From Priapulus caudatus (lineage: Eukaryota > Priapulida > Priapulimorpha > Priapulimorphida > Priapulidae), in NCBI RefSeq assembly GCF_000485595.1, contig NW_014577755.1:131832-154360 (forward strand): 22,529 nt of DNA. The letters run 5' to 3'. Within the stretch, counting starts at the first letter, position 1, and every line of letters starts with the position of its first letter. The position numbers and the translations under genes are program-made. Under the pieces are notes generated by a model. That model was given only the letters and a program-made list of their open reading frames with translations, was not told where the DNA came from and made no database searches. Positions 1 to 15,427 of the stretch are shown here, one piece after another.

Positions 1-140
1 AAATCTTGTTAATGTACCAATGTTTGTACCAGCCTTTTGAGGCAAAATACGGGGTGCCACTTATACACGAATGCGGTTTACACACGAGTAAATACGGTGG
101 CATAGCGCTCATCAGACTGTTCACTTGTCAGTCGCTACAG

Positions 141-4301
<4,161 letters not shown>

Positions 4302-4990
4302 TGATAAGGTCCAACAGCAACTGGGAGAAATGAAAAAAAATATACTATAAACTGACTTCCCTATTTATTCTAAGAAAAATACACGTGTTTCTGTACCTGA
4401 GCAGAGCTATTAATCTACCTGGTTATATTATATATTAATGCAAACAACTATAGAAGTACAAAATAACTTTTATATGGAAAAAAATCTGCTAAGCAAGTGC
4501 TTTCCAAGAATCATTGGTATCAATGATTTCGTTTTTAATAACTATAATAATAATAATAATAGTAATATCGTAATGGTTCTGGATCATATATCAATCATTT
4601 AGATTCATTATACGCAGTTATCTGCACAGATACGTATAATAGCCTGGTGTGAGAAAATGGTGAGGGAAAGAGAAAAGGAGCGAGGAGAGAAGAGAGAGAA
4701 CGCCACACGAAAAGACGAGACTTTTTCACGTAACTTTCTAGTTATAAAACAAAATCAGTCTTGACATTAACTTTTTCTCGCATACCGGACATATGTCCAC
4801 CGCATATGATGTACTTGACCATGTTTCTGTCAACAGTCAATTACAAAACGGTAATGCTAAGACTTATTTTGTTTCTGACCATTTATTATGTCACACGTTA
4901 CCAATGCACCTACATATATTTAAAAAAAATACGAACGCGATTCATCAATGCATGGTGCCGAATTACATGCAATAAAGACTTAATAATTAG
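4302..4990 (+). other. HELLS 3' UTR and flank; candidate poly(A) signal
   Basis: AT-rich, no credible coding. The clearest AATAAA is at 4971-4976, about 670 bases after the stop; no canonical signal is closer, so this is the best guess for the 3' end. An (AAT)n tract lies near 4543-4562 and a short purine-rich stretch near 4660-4705. Confidence 0.4.
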
Positions 4991-5140
4991 CAGGGGCGTA
5001 GCTAAGCCATTCCGGCAAAGCAAAACCACATACGGGTTGCGTTCTGGAAAGGTAACCGCCATTATCCATGTAATGTATCTACATTTCTTTGGAGGACAAC
5101 ATCCCCCTCCTCTTGCCACCCCGCTTGCTACGGCTCTGGG
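4991..5140 (+). mobile_element. 150-bp inverted-repeat element, copy 1 (hAT-like ends)
   Basis: Starts CAGGGGCGTAGCTAAG and ends CTTGCTACGGCTCTGG, whose complement CCAGAGCCGTAGCAAG is an imperfect match, giving 15-16-bp terminal inverted repeats. CAG(A/G)G ends are typical of hAT non-autonomous elements. No 8-bp target duplication is seen. A second copy in the opposite orientation lies at 8443-8593. Confidence 0.6.
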
Positions 5141-5225
5141 GGGAGGGGGCTGGTATCACTTTATTGCATCTACCAGATTTTTTTCTCCATGAAAAAGACT
5201 GTCTTCTGTACATGTATTTGTATTT

Positions 5226-5766
5226 GCACTTGTCACTTGACTATGCCCCGCGGTACAGCCTGCTGTTCACAGGCGTTTTGCGCAGACAGAGAAAAGCCGC
5301 GAGTACGTTGATGTGAGAATTTACGAGTTTTCCGATTCGTTTTCGTAGATACTGGGCATGCGCGAACATTGGAAGCAAAAGGAAAGTAGGAAAATTGAGA
5401 TCTTTCTAACTAGAAATACCGTCCATCTCAACCCCCCCCCATCTCTATTAATTCTCATGCCTTCCACCTCCTCCACTGCTCTTCCTCTTCTCCTTCCTCC
5501 TCCTCATGCTCCTTTACCTCTCCCTCTTCTTCTTCTGTAGCTCCATCACCTCGTCCACATACTATAGACCTTCCTCCATTCTCAACAAATTAGAGTCTAT
5601 ACTTATTCCACCTTAAATGTTTATTATTGAAACGTTCAAAGCAAATGACATTATCAACATATTGCTAATTTCAGCGGATATTGCGCATGCGTGTGCGCAT
5701 GTCTCTCTCTCTCACACGCACACACAAACACAGTGACACATTTACCTAATACCGTCTGTCTGTCCG

Positions 5767-5812
<46 letters not shown>

Positions 5813-6736
5813 GAGGCTACCCGCGTGTATTTCATCCGCATGCAAACGTATTCACCTCTCGCATATTTCTTCGCGGTTTCGCCGAGGAGTCGCGTATCGA
5901 AGTAAGTCGATATTATATTTATCTATCTATCTACCTATCTATCTATCTCTCTCTCGCCGTATATATTTCACCGCGCGAGGAATCGCTATGTGCATATAAA
6001 TGTGCTCCGACTCCTGATAGAGGTGAATACGTTTGCATGCGGATGTGTCGATGTCAATGAACTAACGCGGGTAGCCATCAGGAGTCGGAGCACATTTATA
6101 TGCACATAGCGATTCCTCGCGCGGTAAAATATACACGAGATTTGAATACGTTTGCATGCGGATATGCTTTATTGTTGCCTTGCGCGATGACATATACGCG
6201 CAGATGTGTGACATTTCAGCGGTATATTATATAGCCGTCTGCGCGGTGTCTACACATTGCGCTATACGCTAGCCGCGTCTCACCCGTCGATAGACGCGCT
6301 CGCGGGTTGCCCGTTACACACGGTGCCTTGATCAACTACTAATTACAGAATTATGTCGCATCGTGTTTATGACATCAAGTGTGCCAGGGACCGCTCACTT
6401 TGGCCCGTCCCAGAAATAAAGCAGTTTGAAACAGTTCAAGAGGCGTAACCTCCTAACGTCTCCAAACACCGTTCCGTTTATTGCTGGACATATACGGGAA
6501 GCGATCCGTAAATACAGTTTGTGACATACTTCAGTATGAACCGAAGTGGTATGGCGATAGCGCATTTATATTTCTATGTTTCTATAATTATGTAAAGGCT
6601 GAGCGCACGGCAACGCAAATTAATCGATATACTACATGCGGATCGTGGTCGATCATGATTGGATCGGCTACTATCATCATGATGGCGAGATCTCGATACA
6701 CTGGAAAGGGGAGGGGGGTCACGTTATTATAAACCA
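5226..6736 (+). repeat. Mosaic repeat module, copy A
   Basis: A 1.5-kb non-coding module that recurs at 8597-10023. Blocks in the same orientation in both copies: 5226-5274 (GCACTTGTCACTTGAC...), about 5642-5780 (TGACATTATCAAC...), and 6077-6736. Blocks inverted between copies: 5275-5641 and about 5816-5958. It contains (CT)n, (GA)n and (TATC)n tracts and an internal hairpin (5964-6132). No coding content is recognised. Confidence 0.8.
5964..6132. repeat. Long inverted repeat (about 55-bp arms)
   Basis: The left arm, about 5964-6018 (ends CGACTCCTGAT), and right arm, about 6077-6132 (starts ATCAGGAGTCG), are nearly perfect reverse complements around a 58-base spacer. Copy B of the module has only the right arm, so the left arm is an added inverted copy. 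Confidence 0.8.
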
Positions 6737-6796
6737 TTCAGTCGCTCTAACACAGGCGGCCATACACCCACATGCACGCACGCACGCACGCACGCA

Positions 6797-6798
<2 letters not shown>

Positions 6799-6830
<32 letters not shown>

Positions 6831-6841
6831 NATAATTTACC
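6799..6841. repeat. (TA)n microsatellite with an ambiguous base
   Basis: About 16 TA units follow a (CGCA)n tract and contain N at 6831, suggesting an assembly join or unresolved repeat length here. From here to 6960 nothing else is recognised. Confidence 0.85.
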
Positions 6842-6960
6842 TCCGATTTTTTAGTTAAAGGGATAGAAAGAGCAGGCATACATATATAAATGATGAGGTA
6901 GGCATGTTTTACCTCTGGGTTATCTGCTGCGTATTCATATTAAATATAAAAAATATATTC

Positions 6961-8276
6961 CATCAGTAGACCTCACTTAAAATGTGGGAAAAAGCCCTTG
7001 CATGTAAGGTCTCTGTTCCATATACCAGCGAGTATACAATCTGGCTACGTTAGGATGTTAGCGCAAGGGCAATATCTCACCAGCGGAGTTATATTTTCTA
7101 ATGAATATGCATTTAATATGGTCAGGGGTATCTCAGCTTTGGTTTTTGCAATATTCTTATTAGTAGATCTGTGTTCATAATCAGGAGAGCGCCCTAGCCA
7201 GTAGGGTGCAAAACTACTACTTCATCCCCGCCAGCCCTTCCCCTTGTGTCTCTTGTCGCACGCTCAGCCTTCTTCTTTTTCCACTGCTCCTCGGCTGTCT
7301 TCCCTGCCACCTTCTCTCAGTCTCCCAACCCTCTCTCTCGCAGCAAGCTATATTACGTACTTTTATTTAGGTCGTACTGCACGTCTGAAAAGGTGCTCGC
7401 GCATGCGCCATAACTCCTAAGAAGAAGAATATTTTTGCCAAAATTATGAATTTAAAATGAAGAGGGGTTATCCCAGCATAGATTTTTATGATAATGTTCC
7501 ATTAGTTGACCTCACTTATGAAATAGGAAGCACACCTTGCATGTAAGGTCCCGGCTGCATATACCAGTCAGTACATAATCTGGCTACGTTACTGTTTGGG
7601 CGCATGCGCAATATCTCACCAGAGGAGCTATATTTTGTGCTGAAAATGCAATTAATATGGTCAGGGGGTATTTCAGCATAGGTTTCCGTAATAAATTCTT
7701 ATCAGTAGACTTGTGTTTATAATTAGGAGAGCGCCCTAGCCAGTACGGTGTAAAACTACTACTTCATCCCCGCCCACCCTTCCCCTTGTCTCCCTTGTCG
7801 CACGCTTAGCCTCCTTCTTCTTTCACCGCCCCTCGGCTGTCTTCCCTGCCACCTTCCCTCAGTTTCCCACCACTCTCTCCCACAGCAAGCTATATTACGT
7901 ACCTTTATTTAGGCCGTACTGCACGTCTGAAACGGTGCAGGCGCATGCGCAATATCTCCCAAGAAGAAGAATATTTTGCCAAAATTATGAGGGTTATCCC
8001 AGCATAGATTTCATGAATGAATATTCCACAGTAATACCTCGCTATGAATATGAAGCAGAAACCTTAATTGCATGTTAAGGTGCTCCGCTGGTCATAAACC
8101 AGTCAGTACACAATCTGGCTACGTTACTGTTTTAGCGCATGCGCAATATCTCACCAGAGGAGTTATATTTTGTGCTGAAAATGCATTTAATATGGTCAGG
8201 GGTATCTCAGCATAGGTTTCTGCAATAAATTCTTACCAGTAGACATGTCTTCATAATTAGGAGAGCGCCCGAGTCA
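6961..8276. repeat. Tandem repeat of about 530 bp, 2.5 units
   Basis: Units start near 6961, 7499 and 8025 and share GCATGTAAGGT, CTGGCTACGTTA, CAATATCTCACCAG and AGGAGAGCGCCC in order; the third is cut off at about 8276. Within each unit two related halves can be seen, each holding a CAATATCTC block followed by a CAGCATAG or similar block, so this is a higher-order repeat. It contains no coding sequence. Confidence 0.8.
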
Positions 8277-8442
8277 CCCGGCGACCGACGGCACCACGTG
8301 CGGCAATGATCGCCACGGCCTCGGCACCCGACCTCTCTGTATGCACCGTCGATGACGTCACGTCTACCTTTAGTGCTGCTTGCGTGGTGTTGACTACCTG
8401 CAATTTTCCAACGTCGCCATTCCGCATGATTCATGTACGATC

Positions 8443-8593
8443 CCCAGAGCCGTAGCAAGCGGGGTGGCAAGAGAAGGGGGGAAGTTGTCCCCCAAAGAAA
8501 TGTAGATACATTACATGGATAATGGCGGTTACCTTTCCAGAACACAACCCGTATGTGGTTTTGCTTTGCCAGAATGGCTTAGCTACGCCCCTG
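8443..8593 (-). mobile_element. 150-bp inverted-repeat element, copy 2 (reverse)
   Basis: Reverse-complement copy of 4991-5140, from CCAGAGCCGTAGCAAG to GCTACGCCCCTG. About 90% similar by eye. It sits immediately upstream of the second mosaic module although its orientation is flipped relative to copy 1. The 166 bases before it (8277-8442) are unique and unassigned. Confidence 0.65.
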
Positions 8594-8596
8594 TCC

Positions 8597-9085
8597 GCAC
8601 TTGTCACTTGACTATGCCCCGCGGTACAGCCTGCTGTTCACAGGCACTTTGAACGTTTCAATAATAAACATTTAAGGTGAAATAAATATAGACTCTAATT
8701 GGTTGAGAATAAAGGAGCATGAGGAGGAGGAAGAAGAAGAGGGAGAGGTAAAGGAGCATGAGGAGGAGGAAGAAGAAGAGGGAGAGGTAAAGAAGCATGA
8801 GGAGGAGGAAGGAGAAGAGGAAGAGCAGTGGAGGAGGTGGAAGGCATGATAATTAATAGAGATGGGGGAGGTGGTTGAGATGGACGGTATTTCTAGTTAG
8901 AAAGATCTCAATTTTCCTACTTTCCTTCTGCTTCCTATGTTCGCGCATGCCCAGTATCTACGAAAAGGAATTGGAAAACTCGTAAATTCTCACATCAACG
9001 TACTCGCGCCTTTTCTCTGTCTGCGCAAAACGAATGACATTATCAACATATTGCTAATTTCAGCGGATATTGCGCATGCGTGTGC

Positions 9086-9145
<60 letters not shown>

Positions 9146-9194
9146 CGCACACACAAACACAGTGACACATTGACCTAATACCGTCTGTCTGTCC

Positions 9195-9235
<41 letters not shown>

Positions 9236-10023
9236 TAGATATATAGATAGGTAGGTAGATAGACAGATATAATATCGACTTACTTCGATACGCGACTCCT
9301 CGGCGAAACCGCGAAGAAATATGCGAGAGGTGAATACGTTTGCATGCGGATGAAATACACGCGGGTAGCCATCAGGAGTCGGAGCACATTTATATGCACA
9401 TAGCGATTCCTCGCGCGGTGAAATATATACGAGAGGTGAATACGTTTGCATGCGGATATGCTTTATTGTTGCCTCGCGCGATGACATATACGCGCAGATG
9501 TGTCACATTTCACCGGTATATTATATAGCTGTCTGCGCGGTGTCTACATTGCGTTACGCTAGCCGCGTCTCACCCGTCGATAGACGCGCCCGCGGGTTGC
9601 CCGTTACACACGGTGCTTTGCTCAACTACTAATTACAGAATTATGTCGCATCGTGTTTATGACATCAAGTCTGCCAGGCACCGCTCACTCTGGCCCGTCC
9701 CAGAAATAAAGCTATTTGAAACAGTTCAAGAGGCGTAACCTCCTAACGTCTCCAAACACCGTTCCGTTTATTGCTCGGACATATACGGGAAGCAATCCGT
9801 AAATACAGTTTGTGACATACTTCAGTATGAACCGAAGTGGTATGGCGATAGCGCATTTATATTTCTATGTTTCTATAACTAAGTAAAGGCTGAGCGCACG
9901 GCAATGCAAATTAATCGATATACTACATGCGGATCGTGGTCGATCGTGATTGGATCGGCTACTATCATCATGATGGCGAGATCTCGATACACTGGAGGGG
10001 GGGATGACGATATTATAAACCAT
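8597..10023 (+). repeat. Mosaic repeat module, copy B
   Basis: Second copy of the module at 5226-6736. The segment 8646-9030 is the reverse complement of 5275-5641 and about 9223-9370 is the reverse complement of about 5816-5958, while the flanking and intervening blocks are in direct orientation. A GGAGCATGAGGAGGAGGAAG repeat is expanded here (8714-8820) relative to copy A. Contains long (CT)n (9091-9138) and (TA)n (9197-9222) tracts. Confidence 0.8.
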
Positions 10024-10757
10024 GAGAGAGAGAGAGAGAGAGCTGTTACACATTACAGACACTGGTCTCACCGCACACTAACCACATAAGTAGCTTCCCA
10101 CCCATTCTAATCGGACTAGTCGCGCGCAATCTAGAGTATTGTTTTCATGAATAGACGGCATTAGGAAAGTCTCGTTTAATTTGTCGCGTAAAAGAAATTG
10201 TTACAGGTCGAGAACGTGGAAGCTATAACAATGGGTAGTTCATAGTTAATCCCTTCTGTAGCTCATCTAACCTACATTCCCATAGACTCTCAATAATACG
10301 CGCGAACAGACGAACATTACGCACTATATATCTACACATGCGCGCACACGCAAACACTATCACTTACATCTCCTCCCATTCACAGCACCGCAACGCACGC
10401 ACGCACAGCACCGCACTGCCGAGTGCGTTAACAGTCTTTCGTGTTTATTTCTGCGCCTTTCCAAAGTCGAGATTAGTATGTAGGTGAGATGAACGCTTGT
10501 CACGCTAAAAATTAAACCATATAACAATAAACCTAGCTCCACGACCTGCGCTCGATGTCCGCCGCCCGCCATACGACTTGCGATGCTACCGACGCGTCAG
10601 GCACGCCTGCGCGTTAATAGCGATGACTGCTCATTTGGTTTCTCCAATGCCGTGCGCTCACAAGCTGCTCATCTTTTCAATTTAAGCTATTATTGTTTAC
10701 GCATACCGTACTACTTCCTCCAGTCATCATGTTCACATGCAGTCCGCCTATCTCGCT
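10024..10757. other. Unassigned sequence upstream of a TATA box
   Basis: Starts with a short GA tract and contains short ACGC-rich repeats (about 10390-10415). I see no exon, RNA gene or transposon ends here. If the TATA box at 10758 is used, the distal part would be promoter sequence. Confidence 0.3.
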
Positions 10758-10766
10758 TATATAAAG
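10758..10766 (+). promoter_or_regulatory. Candidate core promoter (TATATAAAG)
   Basis: TATATAAAG sits in a near-palindromic CGCTTATATAAAGCG context. About 30-35 bases downstream is CAACAGTCTCAGAC, a plausible initiator region. No open reading frame that I recognise follows, so the transcript could be a leader spliced to a distant exon, a non-coding RNA, or part of a retroelement. Confidence 0.4.
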
Positions 10767-10807
10767 CGAAAAAAGTCCGAGATACGTCAACAGTCTCAGA
10801 CAGCAGC

Positions 10808-10990
10808 ATGCATCGAGAGATCATATACATCATAGAGAGATCATAATCAGTAGGAGAGATATACATCCAGTATGAGAGATCATACATGTAGTGAGAGAAT
10901 CAACCGATCATAGAGAGAATTCATACATCATCAGACGAGTATCATACAGCATAGGCAGCAGAGATCGTATACATCATACATCAGATACAG
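10808..10990 (+). repeat. Degenerate GAGAGATCATA tandem repeat
   Basis: Irregular repeats of GAGAGATCATA/CATCATA-type words begin about 45 bases after the candidate TATA box and fade by 10990. They would form the 5' leader of any transcript from it. Confidence 0.5.
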
Positions 10991-12656
10991 ACCCACGGAA
11001 CGAAGTCTTCCGTCTGTATACTGTACATCGCGGCAGAAGAGCCACCTTACGGAATCTCTCTCGCCACACGGTGCATGGTGCCGGAGAAATTCCGTGATTC
11101 ACCCGTCATTCTGTATCGATCAGTGCCGCATCTTGTTTAGCGTCTGATATTTCGCTTGCATTGTTTGGTTACTAAAGACAATAGAGATATTTAAATCGTG
11201 ACGTTCCCATGTTACTTTCAACATAATAGTCATTCCTAATTTTTGACGTTGCAACTATTGCACACTACGAGCGGCGATTAGCACACTACTTGTTAATTAC
11301 ACCGTGTTTGACGCGCCATGATGCCTAGTAACATATAACTCTCGGAGCGCAATACATCTTATACATATGTGTTCTTTCATATAGAAGAGCCCGCGTGCAT
11401 CCACGCATTCCCTAGACTCGCACGACAATCAGGTGGTCACAAATCGTGTAGAGTCATATATACTACAGCAAATTTCAGCGTGGCAATACGAACATGAACA
11501 GACGTCCATTGGCTACTATTATCTTGCTTTCCTGCTATCTTTCTTGGTAAGTTGGGTTGGTGTCCCACGTGATTTCTGAATACTTTTCCTTGAATAGCTT
11601 TTTTGAAGCCCGTGCGTGGCCCCTCAGTACACATGTCCGTGCGACGTGAGTGCGTCGTGTGTGTGCGTGCGGCAGAGTATATGTGTGTTATCCAAGCGGC
11701 TAATACCTGCGCACTCTACAATTCATTATTGCCTGTGTAATTGGAACATCGGGCTGTCTCCATCCCTAGTTACTGTCAGAACTTTTGTTGTGTAGAGGAC
11801 ATCTACTCAGCAACTAAACCTGAAATACCGCATGTCATGAGCTACGTGTCATCTATTCTGATGTCTTATTTGATCAGTCGGCTGCAGCATCATTGCTTCG
11901 CTGCGGAGGATCCTTACGCAATCCTTCCCACCGAGGTTCGTACGTGCGCTATTCATCTAACATGCGTGACACGGCCGTCCGCGTTCATTTCTCGAAGCTT
12001 GTACTACGGCCGCCGCCGCGATGTGAGCTCAACTGACAATTCACTTACTCGCTAGTCGGTGGGCGGCGAGACGTAACTTTTGCCCGTCCGCCAGTTGATC
12101 TCGGCGAGTATTCTATGCGCAGCTGCTGCGACGCCTATTCTGCGCTGAGCGCCATCTCGCATGCCATGTCGAATGCTACTGCATGAACGGCATTGCACAG
12201 GTGCCATTGAACACATAATCTGCGTAAATGATAAACGTAAACAATAACATCCCTCGGTCTGTGGTCTGGCAGCTGAGTCTGTAGCTGAAAAAGTTGAGCA
12301 ATCGCGCAACTATAAAGTATTATGCTCATTAGTTGGGCGCGCAACCTGTCGGTGTAAGCAGCAACTATAAAGAATGCAGAGAATCCTATAGGTCAGTAAA
12401 ATAGTTCTTTGTCTTTGATCGAGTTCACGTCATAATATTGTCACATGATGCACAACAGTGAGCGAGGATAGTTATCTGCGCTCATATAGCAGACTGGCTC
12501 GCCTATGCTCTGAACTTTCACATCGTTAAGTGACATGAGCTGTACATACACGAAGATTATTTTGCAATCGTTTTACTTTAGTCAATTATTGCCTGTTCCA
12601 ATGTGTGTTTACACGGGCGTTTTGACATGATATTAATTATAGGCTGACCTCCGCAG
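10991..12656. other. No recognisable gene
   Basis: Mixed-composition DNA, with short open frames only and none resembling a known family. A small inverted motif near 10995-11015 (ACGGAA...TTCCGT) is the only local structure I noted. Confidence 0.4.
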
Positions 12657-12812
12657 CTCCGCTCACTATCCAGTCCACTCGCGAACGATTCGCCCGACAC
12701 AAGCCGACGCGTTTATGACCAACTATCGACGTTCAAAGACGCAAACCAGGAAGCTGTCATAGCCGCCCTGCGAGCAGAGAAGGCAGCCATCGACGATGCC
12801 TTGCCGCCTTCC
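12657..12812 (+). CDS. Candidate 52-codon exon, coiled-coil-like
   Basis: Acceptor GACCTCCGCAG ends at 12656 and donor GTGAGA lies at 12813, enclosing 156 open bases in phase 0 to 0. The translation includes YDQLSTFKDANQEAVIAALR followed by AEKAAIDDALPPS, a charged alanine/leucine-rich helix. No family is recognised. Its phase (0) does not match the phase-2 acceptor proposed for the lectin exon downstream, so it is not obviously its upstream exon. It could be chance. Confidence 0.22.
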
Positions 12813-12815
12813 GTG

Positions 12816-13331
12816 AGAAAAGAGCAGACGAGCAGAGAGGGGGGCGGGAGAGAGGGGGGAGAGAGGCGAGAGATAGACGAGAGGAATGAGAAGAGGGAGA
12901 GAGAGAGACAGAGAGAGAGAGCAAGAAAAGGGGCGAGATAGCAGAGAGAGGAGAAAGAGAGAGAGAGGAGAGAAAGAAGAAGAGCGAGAGAGAAAAGAGG
13001 AAAGAGAAGAAAGGCGGAGAAAGAGAGAGAGAGACGAGAGAGAGAAGAGAGAGAGAGAGAACGAGAGAAGCAGACGAGAACGAGAGGCTGACGAGAGCAG
13101 ACGGGAGAGATAGAAGAGAGGGAAATAGAGAGAGAGAGAGAGAGACGAAAGAGAGACGAAGAGAAAAAGAGGAGAGAGAGAGAAAGGGAGAAAGAGAGCG
13201 AGAGAGAGAGAGAGAGGAAGACGCGAGAGCGAGCGAGAAAGAGAGAGGAGAGAAGAGAGAGAGAGACCAGAAGAGAGAGAGACGAAAAAGAGAGAGCCGC
13301 GCGAGAGAGCAAAGAGAGGAGAGAGGGAGAA

Positions 13332-13368
<37 letters not shown>

Positions 13369-13592
13369 AGAGAGAAGAGAAAGAGAGAGAGGGATAGAAA
13401 AGAGAGAGGAGGCAGAGAGAGCAAGAGGAAGAGAGAGAGAGAAGAGAGCAGAGAGAGAGAGGATAGAGAGAAGAGAAAAAAAGAGCGTGGGCGAGAGAGA
13501 GAGAAGAGAAAGAAAGAGAGAGAGGCAGAGAGAGAAGAGAAAAAAAAGAAGCGAGCGAAGAGAGCGAGAGAAGGGAGAGAGAGCGAGAGCAG

Positions 13593-13636
<44 letters not shown>

Positions 13637-13857
13637 TCGCGCGACGAGAGCGAGAAGGAGAGAGAGAGAGAGAGAGGGAGAGAAAGTGTGTGCGGGAGAA
13701 GATGGCAGCGAAGGGAGAATGAGCGCTCGTAGGAGAAAGATAGCCGCAGTGAGAGAGATAGAGAGGGGGAGAGTCGGAGAGAGAGGGGGGAAGGGGAGTG
13801 GGAGAGAGTGAGAGAGAATGAGAGGAGAAAGAGAGAGTGAGAGAGAATGAGAATATA
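12816..13857 (+). repeat. About 1-kb polypurine (GA-rich) tract
   Basis: Almost only A and G on the + strand for about 1,000 bases, with scattered C and rare T, mostly imperfect GAGAGA with AGAA and GGGAG interruptions. Long serine/leucine open frames on the - strand are compositional artefacts. Confidence 0.95.
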
Positions 13858-14056
13858 TATATATATCAGGAGTAAATAATCCTAAAGAGGGTAGTAAGAG
13901 AACGTTGGTGTAAACGCCTATAAATCTTTTAGTCAATTACTATGATAATCAAACACTATAATATTGAAATCGTACGCATGCCAGGGTTATCACTGCGCAC
14001 TGCAATCAAACTATATACCGCGCCTTATACGTTCCAGGGCAAGAATTCTCATTTAG

Positions 14057-14504
14057 AGGCTGCGAAGACGACGACCTCGTTGTCGAATGTCCGGCGGGAC
14101 AGACGATTTCTACGTTCACCGTGATGTACGGTTACGACCCGAATACCGACGGCATCGAGTGCGGCAATTTCGGGACTAATGGCTGCAGCGTCGTGCCCGC
14201 TACGGATCACTTTAGTGCTGGTCTTTGCGTAGGGATGAATAGCTGTACATTCCCGTTTTCCACCTTCGCTCCTGCGACTGATCGATGTCCGGATAGTAAC
14301 GCAATCACGAGAGTAACAGTTACGTGCATTGACGCCGACCAGATAGCATTCTTTGAGGCGCAGTACGTACTTATCTGCTCGCTAGTGGAGGCGGTCGAAA
14401 TTACATCGATAAACGTAGCCACCGTTTTCGATGGCATATTTAGTGACCTGAAATCATGGGGTAAGAATCTAGAATTCAAACCCAAACGGCGCCGTATCTA
14501 CTAA
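14057..14504 (+). CDS. SUEL/rhamnose-type lectin domain, terminal exon A
   Basis: Acceptor AATTCTCATTTAG ends at 14056; the exon enters at the third base of a codon (intron phase 2) and runs to TAA at 14502-14504. The domain begins RGCEDDDLVVECPAGQTI, then FTVMYGYD (in place of the family's YGR), CVGMNSCTFPF, TDRC (the usual DPC changed to DRC) and VTVTC. Eight cysteines fit the SUEL pattern (galactose/rhamnose-binding lectins, Gal_Lectin family). A tail of about 59 residues follows, ending PKRRRIY. The frame is also open back to an AG at 13984, so a longer exon is possible, but divergence between the two copies rises exactly at 14057. No signal peptide is present; it should lie on an upstream exon. 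Probably secreted or extracellular. Confidence 0.75.
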
Positions 14505-14692
14505 TATACTAGGCCAATGTACTTATAACGGATTACAAATGTAATATTTTGTATTGCAGGCACATCTATAAAAAAATGTTACTAACTTGCTTAAATTAAT
14601 TAACTAAAAAATGGTAAAATAGGTGATAGGTGTAAATGCGTGTTCCAGTTTAGCGCGCGTGGCGGCCTATATATAATATTTTGCGTTTAAGA

Positions 14693-14698
14693 AATAAA
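14693..14698 (+). terminator. Poly(A) signal of lectin exon A
   Basis: AATAAA about 190 bases after the stop codon, conserved in the second cassette (20862-20867). Confidence 0.65.
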
Positions 14699-15427
14699 TT
14701 ATTGCTTTTATATTATATGTTCTTGACGTTAATTTCTTCCTCTGCCCACACATTTCTATTACCAATGCACGCATAATGCGCGTCAACACCCATGACACAC
14801 CGAAATCTAAGTACATGAATAACCAACAGGCTGGATGTAGCTGTTACTAGATCCATGTGATCAGATAGAACCACGAAAATCACATCGCGCTTACGTGGCA
14901 CTAGAGTGCACTAATTTGCATTATGAACACACGACTTCATGGATGTATAGAAAGCATGAAAAGTGACATTGGTTTTGTTGTAATTGTGTTCGGTCAAGCG
15001 ACGTAGCCATGGTGACCGGTCTGCCGTTATTGTGTTTGAAACGGGATCCGACTATTTGCTGGAAATTCGCATCATTAAGCTGTCAAATATTTCGAGCGGA
15101 GTCTGAACCTTGAAGCTGAGGTTATTTAGCATTGATGAAGTTTATGTTGTCTGTGTGTCGAAACTCGCTGAGTAGTTTAAATTAATTTCTGTGTAGTGGT
15201 TATTCAGGCCTGCTGCCTATAGACGCCCTCTACTGTGGCACAACACCAAAAATACGGACCTCTCTGTATCACAAGACGTCATTGCAGAGGCAAGCCCTAC
15301 ATAATATTTGGCCCTGCCTCTGCGCTTACAGAACAAAATAGCGCTATACAACATATATGCAAATTCTGTGCAAGTAAAGTGATTAGAGCACAGTTTAACA
15401 TCATTTCAACACCTATACGTACGCATT

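Noticed and set aside
12713-13936. 407-codon open frame on the - strand rich in Ser and Leu
   Set aside because: It is the complement of the GA tract; the composition alone keeps it open and no domain is present.
13942-14124. 60-codon open frame with ATG overlapping the lectin exon in another frame
   Set aside because: Its frame differs from the cysteine-rich lectin frame, it is cut by a stop in the second cassette, and it has no signal-peptide character.
14207-14485. Antisense open frame over lectin exon A (and 20376-20654 over exon B)
   Set aside because: It is a shadow of the lectin coding frame; no family resemblance and the sense strand explains the conserved cysteines.
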